Positions 6,833 to 11,400 of a DNA stretch of 11,400 nt are shown here, one piece after another; the first letter of the stretch is position 1, and each line of letters begins with the position of its first letter. The position numbers and the translations under genes are program-made. The notes below the pieces were generated by a model. It had not been told where the DNA came from and did not search any database. It saw nothing but the letters and a program-made list of their open reading frames with translations. The stretch spans positions 1 through 11,400 of the forward strand of contig JAEXCA010000200.1 in NCBI GenBank assembly GCA_023393755.1, read 5' to 3'. This stretch comes from Actinomycetes bacterium. Its GTDB lineage: Bacteria > Actinomycetota > Actinomycetes > Propionibacteriales > Propionibacteriaceae.

Positions 6833-8383
6833 TCATGCCTCCTTCTTGAACATGCTGAGCATCCGGTACGACACCAGGAACCCGCCGAAGATGTTGATGG
6901 ACGCGATGGTGGCCGCGATGAACGACATCACCAGCACCGCGATGTTGGTCGAGCCCAACTGGAGGAGCGCGCCGACCAGGATGATGCCGGAGATGGCGTT
7001 GGTCTGCGCCATCAGCGGGGTGTGCAACGAGTGCGAGACGCCGCTGATCACGTAGAAGCCGACCACCACCGCCAGCGCGAACACCGTGAAGGCGCCGACG
7101 AAGCTGGCGGGGGAGAAGGTGACCGCCAGGACGACCAGCGCCGCCGCGATCGCCGACATCACCAGCCGGCGCTTGCCGCGGGCTGCCGCCTGGGCAGCCT
7201 CGCGGGCCGCCTTCTCGGCGGGGTCCTCGACCGGGGCGACCACCGCCGCGGGGGCGGCCGCCGAGACCTGCACCGGTGGTGGCGGCCAGAGCAGTTCGCC
7301 GGCCGAGACCACCGTCATGCCGCGCAGCACCACGTCGTCCAGGTCGAGGGTCAGCTCGCCGTCCTTCTCCGGGGTGAGCAGCTTGAACAGGTTCACCACG
7401 TTGGTGCCGTACAGCTGGGAGGCCTGGGTTGGCAGCCGGCCGGCCAGGTCGGTGTAGCCGATGATCTTCACGCCGTTGGCGGTGACCACCAACTCGTCCG
7501 GCTTCGAGCCGGCGACATTGCCGCCGTTGGAGGCCGCCATGTCGACGATCACCGAACCGGGCTTCATGGTCGCCACCATCTCCTCGGTGATCAGCCGGGG
7601 CGCGGGGCGTCCCGGGATCAGCGCGGTGGTGATGACGATGTCGACCTCCTTGGCCTGCTCGGCGTACAGCGCTGCGGAGGCCCGGTTGAAGTCCTCGCTG
7701 GTCTCCTTGGCGTAGCCGTCGGTGGAGACCTGCTGCTCAACCTCGACGGTGAGGAACTCCCCGCCCATCGACTGCACCTGCTCGGCCACCTCGGGACGAG
7801 CGTCGGTGGCGCGGACGATCGCACCCAGCGACTTGGCGGTGCCGATCGCGGCCAGCCCGGCCACGCCGGCCCCGGCCACCAGCACCTTCGCCGGCGGCAC
7901 CTTGCCGGCCGCGGTGACCTGGCCGGTGAAGAAGGAGCCGAACTCGTTGGCCGCCTCGACCACCGCGCGGTAGCCGGCGATGTTGGCCATGGAGGACAGC
8001 ACGTCCAGCGCCTGCGCGCGGGAGATCCGGGGGACGGCGTCCATCGCCAGCACGGTGAGGTTCCGCTGGCTCAGCTTGGCCACCAGTTCGGGGCTGCGCG
8101 CCGGCGCGACCAGCGAGATCAGCGTGGCGCCGTCCGGCAGCAGGGCGATCTCGTCGTCGGTGGGGGCGTTGATCTTGGCGACGATCGGTCCGGTCCAGGC
8201 GTCCGCCCGATCGACGATGGTCGCGCCGGCCGCCTCGTAGTCGGCGTCGGGATAGGACGACCTGGCGCCGGCTCCCGCCTCCACCGCCACCTCGTACCCG
8301 AGTTTGATCAGCTGGGCCACCGTCTTGGGGGTGGCGGCTACCCGAGTCTCGCCACCAGGCTCCCGGGGAATCCCGATTCGCAT
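6833..8383 (-). CDS. pntA: NAD(P) transhydrogenase, alpha subunit
   Basis: PntA is the partner subunit; it binds NAD(H) on the cytoplasmic side and supplies part of the membrane domain. The 516-residue product is the single-chain alpha type, as in E. coli (510), not the split PntAa/PntAb form found in mycobacteria. Domain I fills residues 1-375: MRIGIPREPGGETRVA at the start; PRISRAQALDVLSS (118-131) with Arg119, Gln124, Asp127 and Ser130 matching the catalytic set known from Rhodospirillum; the GAGVAG Rossmann loop (171-176); and YTDLAGRLPTQASQLYGTN (310-328). An Ala/Pro/Lys-rich linker (about 376-405) leads to four membrane segments (about 407-505). The ATG at 8383 has GGAAGGA about eleven bases upstream on this strand, a rather long spacing. 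TAGGCT (8435-8430 on this strand) is a possible -10. The stop is followed within a few bases by pntB, so the two are surely one transcript. Confidence 0.96.
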   Translation of the reverse strand: MRIGIPREPGGETRVAATPKTVAQLIKLGYEVAVEAGAGARSSYPDADYEAAGATIVDRADAWTGPIVAKINAPTDDEIALLPDGATLISLVAPARSPELVAKLSQRNLTVLAMDAVPRISRAQALDVLSSMANIAGYRAVVEAANEFGSFFTGQVTAAGKVPPAKVLVAGAGVAGLAAIGTAKSLGAIVRATDARPEVAEQVQSMGGEFLTVEVEQQVSTDGYAKETSEDFNRASAALYAEQAKEVDIVITTALIPGRPAPRLITEEMVATMKPGSVIVDMAASNGGNVAGSKPDELVVTANGVKIIGYTDLAGRLPTQASQLYGTNVVNLFKLLTPEKDGELTLDLDDVVLRGMTVVSAGELLWPPPPVQVSAAAPAAVVAPVEDPAEKAAREAAQAAARGKRRLVMSAIAAALVVLAVTFSPASFVGAFTVFALAVVVGFYVISGVSHSLHTPLMAQTNAISGIILVGALLQLGSTNIAVLVMSFIAATIASINIFGGFLVSYRMLSMFKKEA

Positions 8384-8491
8384 CGTTGTGAATGTCCTTC
8401 CAGTACGGCGAACACCGCCACTGGCCGGAAGCCTAGTGGTTTTGGTCAGTCCGTTTGGCAGAATCGGAGGAACCCGAAGCCGCGCTCGAAG

Positions 8492-8506
8492 GGCCTCGAA
8501 GAGGCC
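8492..8506. repeat. Short palindromic hairpin in the pntA-rpsO divergent region
   Basis: GGCCTC (8492-8497) and GAGGCC (8501-8506) form a perfect 6-bp inverted repeat around GAA. It lies between the presumed divergent promoters of pntA (-) and rpsO (+), about 36 bases upstream of the rpsO -10. It could be an operator or chance in GC-rich DNA. The rest of 8384-8541 shows no further gene. Confidence 0.3.
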
Positions 8507-8541
8507 GGTGTCCCGGATTCGCGCGCCGGCGGCCGACCCGG

Positions 8542-8547
8542 TAGAGT
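8542..8547 (+). promoter_or_regulatory. Probable -10 element of the rpsO promoter
   Basis: TAGAGT at 8542-8547 fits the TAnnnT pattern of actinobacterial housekeeping promoters. It implies a start near 8554 and an untranslated leader of about 115 bases. The -35 region is poor; TTCGCG at 8518-8523 is the nearest candidate, with 18-base spacing. A promoter is expected here, because pntA runs away in the opposite direction and no upstream + strand gene can supply rpsO without crossing it. Confidence 0.45.
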
Positions 8548-8582
8548 GGGTTCGCCGTCACGTCGGCCGCGGATGCCCAAGA

Positions 8583-8632
8583 GCTCCTGACGATCCTCGA
8601 ATCTTCGACTTCGTGCCACCTGGTAGGGGAGC
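8583..8632 (+). promoter_or_regulatory. Structured rpsO leader, candidate S15 autoregulatory element
   Basis: Within the presumed leader, GCTCC (8583-8587) can pair with GGAGC (8628-8632). This encloses ACGA (8590-8593) with TCGT (8611-8614), and inside that TCGA (8597-8600) with TCGA (8605-8608) around the loop ATCT. The nested layout ends about 20 bases before the Shine-Dalgarno GAGAGGAG (8651-8658). Ribosomal protein S15 is known to repress its own mRNA through leader structures in several phyla. That this leader does so is inference; the pairs were found by eye and no energies were computed. Confidence 0.4.
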
Positions 8633-8668
8633 GCCGCGCAACGGGAAACCGAGAGGAGCAGCCACTTC

Positions 8669-8932
8669 ATGGATGCCGAGACCAAGCAGAAGATCATCGA
8701 AGAGTACGCCACCAAGCCGGGCGACACCGGTTCGCCGGACGTCCAGATCGCGCTGCTCACCAAGCGGATCGCTCACCTCACCGAGCACCTCAAGGTCCAC
8801 AAGGGCGACCACCACAGCCGCCGTGGCCTGATGCTGCTGGTCGGCCAGCGCCGCCGTCTGCTCAACTACGTCGCCAAGCAGGACGTCGAGCACTACCGGT
8901 CGCTGATCGCCCGCCTCGGCCTGCGTCGGTGA
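8669..8932 (+). CDS. rpsO: 30S ribosomal protein S15
   Basis: S15 is a primary binding protein of the 16S rRNA central domain and contacts 23S rRNA in the intersubunit bridge. The 87-residue product matches the family length (89 in E. coli). It shows the four-helix pattern with the conserved GDTGSPDVQIALLTKRI (18-34), LTEHLKVHKGDHHSRRGL (37-54) with the RNA-binding His/Asp/Ser cluster, and VGQRRRLLNYV (58-68). The start methionine begins MDAETKQKIIEEYA. GAGAGGAG (8651-8658) ends ten bases before ATG 8669. A second ATG at 8673 is out of frame. pnp follows after 216 bases, the classic rpsO-pnp pair, although here several hairpins lie between them. Confidence 0.98.
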   Translation: MDAETKQKIIEEYATKPGDTGSPDVQIALLTKRIAHLTEHLKVHKGDHHSRRGLMLLVGQRRRLLNYVAKQDVEHYRSLIARLGLRR

Positions 8933-8947
8933 CACCGGACAACCACG

Positions 8948-8980
8948 GATAGGGAGTGGCCCTCGCGGCCGCTCCCTATC
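8948..8980 (+). terminator. Hairpin terminator or processing site after rpsO
   Basis: GATAGGGAG (8948-8956) pairs with CTCCCTATC (8972-8980). Inside it are a T-G wobble and GGCC with GGCC, closing on the loop CTCGC (8962-8966). The 14-bp stem starts 16 bases after the rpsO stop. No T-run follows, so it may terminate poorly and let transcripts read into pnp, or be cut or stall 3'-exonucleases. It resembles the position of the hairpins between rpsO and pnp in enteric bacteria; equivalence is inference. Confidence 0.65.
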
Positions 8981-9148
8981 GCCATACCCGGGTCGGTCCG
9001 TCCGTCCCGCCTTCACAACTCAACCACCGCCACCGGGACAGCCAAGCCGGACTTCGGTCCTCGGTAGTGGCCTTCGGGGATAGCTCCCGAGGGCCTCGAT
9101 CGAAGACCGGGACGGGTACTGGCGGGTGGCATCACCGAAAGGAAACCC
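8981..9148 (+). promoter_or_regulatory. Structured leader of pnp
   Basis: These 168 bases hold no gene I can support. Two hairpins are clear. GGAC (9049-9052) and GTCC (9057-9060) enclose the extra-stable tetraloop TTCG. Then GGCCTTCGGGG (9069-9079) pairs with 9085-9095 through eleven pairs, two of them G-T wobbles, around the loop ATAGC. CCACCGCC near 9024 can also pair, with one bulge, to the GGCGGGTGG at 9121-9129, which would close both hairpins into one multibranch domain ending just before the AAAGGA ribosome site (9138-9143). PNPase controls its own mRNA through its leader in E. coli; a comparable control here is inferred. I see no clear promoter inside. Confidence 0.5.
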
Positions 9149-11362
9149 ATGGAAGGCCCTGACCTTCGTTTCACCGAAGCCGTGATCGACAACGGCTCCT
9201 ACGGCAAGCACGTCGTCCGGTTCGAATCCGGCCTGCTCGCCCGCCAGGCCAGCGGCTCGGCCGCGGTCTACCTCGACGGCGACACCATGTTGCTGTCGGC
9301 CACCACCGCCGCCAAGAACCCGCGCGACGCGATCGACTTCTTCCCGCTGACCGTGGACGTGGAGGAGCGGATGTACGCCGCCGGCCGCATCCCCGGCTCC
9401 TTCTTCCGCCGCGAGGGCCGGCCGTCCGAGGGCGCCATCCTGGCCGCCCGGCTGACCGACCGTCCGCTGCGTCCCTGCTTCGTCAAGGGGCTGCGCAACG
9501 AGGTCCAGGTCGTCATCACCGTGATGGCGCTGAACCCGAACGTCCGCTACGACGTGCTGGCGATCAACGCCGGCTCCGCCTCCACCACGCTGGCCGGCCT
9601 GCCGTTCTCCGGCCCGGTCGGCGGCCTGCGGGTCGCCCTGATCGGTGACCAGTGGGTCGGCTTCCCGACCGTGGAGCAGTCTGAGCAGGCCACCTTCGAG
9701 ATGGCCATCGCCGGTCGCGTCCTGCCCGATGGCGACGTCGCGATCATGATGGTCGAGGCCGAATCCACCGAGTACACCTGGGATCTGGTCCGCTCCGGCC
9801 GCACCGCGCCGACCGAAGAGGTTGTCGCCCAGGGCCTGGAGGCCGCCAAGCCGTTCATCAAGGCGCTGTGCGACGCGCAGGCCGAACTGGCCGCCCAGCT
9901 GCCCAAGCCGGTGCAGCAGTTCCCGGTCTTCCTGGACTACCAGCCGGACGTCTACGAGGCTGTCGCCGGTGCCGCCACCGAGCGGCTGACCAGTGTGATG
10001 AGCATCGCCGGCAAGGCCGAGCGGGAGACCACCACCGAGGAACTGCTCGCCACCCTGCACGAGGAGCTGGATCACCTCTTCCCCGAGCGGGAGAAGGAGA
10101 TCACCGGGGCCTATCGGGCGCTCACCAAGAAGGTGGTGCGGCACAAGACCCTCACCGAGAAGATCCGGATCGACGGCCGTGGCGTCGCGGATATCCGGAC
10201 GCTGTCGGCCGAGGTCGGCGTGCTGCCGCGGGTGCACGGTTCGGCGCTGTTCCAGCGCGGCGAGACCCAGATCCTGGGCGTCTCCACGCTGAACATGCTC
10301 GACATGGAGCAGAAGCTCGACACCCTTTCGCCGGAGACGACGAAGCGGTACATGCACAACTACAACTTCCCGCCGTACTCCACCGGTGAGACCGGCCGGG
10401 TCGGTTCGCCGAAGCGGCGCGAGATCGGCCACGGTGCGCTCGCCGAGCGCGCTCTGGTGCCGGTGTTGCCCAAGCGTGAGGAGTTCCCCTACGCGATCCG
10501 TCAGGTCTCCGAGGCGCTGGGCTCCAACGGCTCGACCTCGATGGGTTCGGTGTGTGCGTCCTCGCTGGCGCTGCTGAACGCCGGTGTGCCGCTGAAGGCT
10601 CCGGTCGCGGGTATCGCGATGGGCCTGATGAGCGAGCAGATCGACGGTGAGACCCGGTATGTCGCGCTGACCGACATCCTGGGTGCCGAGGACGCGCTGG
10701 GCGACATGGACTTCAAGGTCGCCGGCACCAAGGACTTCGTGACCGCGCTGCAGCTGGACACCAAGCTCGACGGCATCCCGTCCGAGGTGCTGGCCGGGGC
10801 GCTGCAGCAGGCCCGTGACGCCCGTCACACCCTGCTGGAGGTCATGGCCGAGGCGATCGACGCCCCGGACGAGATGAGCCCCTACGCACCGCGGATCATC
10901 ACCGTGAAGATCCCGGTCGACAAGATCGGCGAGGTCATCGGCCCCAAGGGCAAGATGATCAACCAGATCCAGGACGACACCGGCGCCAATATCTCGATCG
11001 AGGACGACGGCACCATCTACATCGGTGCCGACAACGGCGAATCCGCCGAGGCGGCCCGCACTCTGATCAACGCCATCGCCAACCCGACCACGCCGGAGAA
11101 GGGCGAGCGCTACCTGGGCACGATCGTGAAGATCATGCCGTTCGGTGCGTTCGTCTCGCTGCTGCCCGGCAAGGACGGCCTGCTGCACATCTCGAAGCTC
11201 CGCGCCCTCGCCGGCGGCGGCCGCGTCGAGAACGTGGAGGACGTGGTGAGCGTCGGCCAGAAGCTGACCGTGGAGATCTCCGACATCGACGACAAGGGCA
11301 AGCTCTCGCTCGTCCCGGTCGTGGAGGAAGAGGCCAAGGAAGAGGCTCCGGCCGAAGCCTGA
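9149..11362 (+). CDS. pnp: Polyribonucleotide nucleotidyltransferase (PNPase)
   Basis: PNPase degrades RNA 3' to 5' by phosphorolysis and can run in reverse to add tails. In Streptomyces the same protein was also described as guanosine pentaphosphate synthetase. The 737-residue product has the full layout: RNase PH domain 1 (about 12-150, with FFRREGRPSEGAILAARLTD 85-104), helical domain (about 240-330), the catalytic RNase PH domain 2 (about 332-555), KH domain (about 580-645, GPKG loop 598-601) and S1 domain (about 654-724). The metal and catalytic residues Asp515, Asp521 and Lys523 in EDALGDMDFKVAG match E. coli Asp486, Asp492 and Lys494. An acidic Glu/Ala tail ends it. AAAGGA (9138-9143) is five bases before ATG 9149. 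The gene is complete and the enzyme should be active. Confidence 0.98.
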   Translation: MEGPDLRFTEAVIDNGSYGKHVVRFESGLLARQASGSAAVYLDGDTMLLSATTAAKNPRDAIDFFPLTVDVEERMYAAGRIPGSFFRREGRPSEGAILAARLTDRPLRPCFVKGLRNEVQVVITVMALNPNVRYDVLAINAGSASTTLAGLPFSGPVGGLRVALIGDQWVGFPTVEQSEQATFEMAIAGRVLPDGDVAIMMVEAESTEYTWDLVRSGRTAPTEEVVAQGLEAAKPFIKALCDAQAELAAQLPKPVQQFPVFLDYQPDVYEAVAGAATERLTSVMSIAGKAERETTTEELLATLHEELDHLFPEREKEITGAYRALTKKVVRHKTLTEKIRIDGRGVADIRTLSAEVGVLPRVHGSALFQRGETQILGVSTLNMLDMEQKLDTLSPETTKRYMHNYNFPPYSTGETGRVGSPKRREIGHGALAERALVPVLPKREEFPYAIRQVSEALGSNGSTSMGSVCASSLALLNAGVPLKAPVAGIAMGLMSEQIDGETRYVALTDILGAEDALGDMDFKVAGTKDFVTALQLDTKLDGIPSEVLAGALQQARDARHTLLEVMAEAIDAPDEMSPYAPRIITVKIPVDKIGEVIGPKGKMINQIQDDTGANISIEDDGTIYIGADNGESAEAARTLINAIANPTTPEKGERYLGTIVKIMPFGAFVSLLPGKDGLLHISKLRALAGGGRVENVEDVVSVGQKLTVEISDIDDKGKLSLVPVVEEEAKEEAPAEA

Positions 11363-11370
11363 TCCATCGT

Positions 11371-11397
11371 GAAGCCGCCCCCCCCGGGGGGGCGCGG
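11371..11397 (+). terminator. C/G hairpin after pnp, at window edge
   Basis: Nine bases after the pnp stop, eight C (11378-11385) are followed by seven G (11386-11392). CCGC (11375-11378) can pair with GCGG (11394-11397) to frame a hairpin whose loop must come from the central C and G bases. It looks like the start of a terminator, but any T-run would lie beyond the window. Homopolymer length is a likely place for sequencing error. Confidence 0.4.
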
Positions 11398-11400
11398 TAG

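Noticed and set aside
5709..8590. Long plus-strand open frames (448 and 522 codons) opposite pntB and pntA
   Set aside because: They are Gly/His/Asp/Gln-rich mirror frames of two secure genes, with no recognisable domain or ribosome site.
8573..8590. A five-codon mini-frame (ATG to TGA) in the rpsO leader
   Set aside because: It has no ribosome site and very short frames occur by chance; it also overlaps the better-supported hairpin arm.
9020..11188. A 722-codon open frame on the minus strand opposite pnp
   Set aside because: Its sequence is low-complexity (rich in Gly, Asp, His, Arg, Val), resembles no family, and mirrors the codon bias of pnp. Long antisense frames are expected in high-GC DNA.
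1..11400. Mobile elements, CRISPR arrays, tRNA or rRNA genes, attachment sites
   Set aside because: I looked for transposase or integrase motifs, regularly spaced repeats, cloverleaf sequences and flanking direct repeats on both strands and found none.

Overview
The window reads as a chromosomal segment of a high-GC actinobacterium. G or C dominates third codon positions on both coding strands. The gene order infB-rbfA-truB-ribF followed later by rpsO-pnp is a standard bacterial translation/RNA-metabolism cluster. Actinobacterial marks are the abundant GTG/TTG starts, the AGATYAGDPDPYR-type RbfA tail, an LppX/LprG-like lipoprotein and TAnnnT-type -10 elements. A member of the Propionibacteriales is my guess for the lineage, but the sequence alone does not fix it.

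Layout. 1-3432 (+): the 3' part of infB, then rbfA, truB and ribF, tightly packed and probably one operon, with a strong hairpin between infB and rbfA. 3476-3895 (+): a small unrecognised protein, possibly from its own leaderless promoter. 3903-4394 (-): a GNAT acetyltransferase converging on it. 4565-5344 (+): a secreted lipoprotein transcribed divergently from the acetyltransferase. 5353-5398: a near-perfect 20-bp hairpin that looks like a bidirectional terminator. 5406-8383 (-): pntA and pntB, translationally coupled, encoding both subunits of the membrane proton-translocating NAD(P) transhydrogenase. 8384-8668: a divergent intergenic region with the rpsO promoter and leader. 8669-8932 (+): rpsO. 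8933-9148: a hairpin-rich stretch that ends rpsO and forms the pnp leader. 9149-11362 (+): pnp, followed at the window edge by a C/G hairpin.

How it works together. infB, rbfA, truB, rpsO and pnp serve translation initiation, 30S maturation, tRNA modification and RNA turnover. ribF makes FMN and FAD. The block 3476-8383 (unknown protein, acetyltransferase, lipoprotein, transhydrogenase) interrupts the usual ribF-rpsO adjacency and has mixed strands. It looks like a lineage-specific insertion into a conserved operon rather than a mobile element: I see no transposase, integrase, attachment-site repeat, tRNA or CRISPR array.

Nothing here looks like a new biological system. The most useful second looks are the structured leaders of rpsO and pnp, the T-less hairpins at operon joints, the unrecognised 139-residue protein, and the placement of pntAB.
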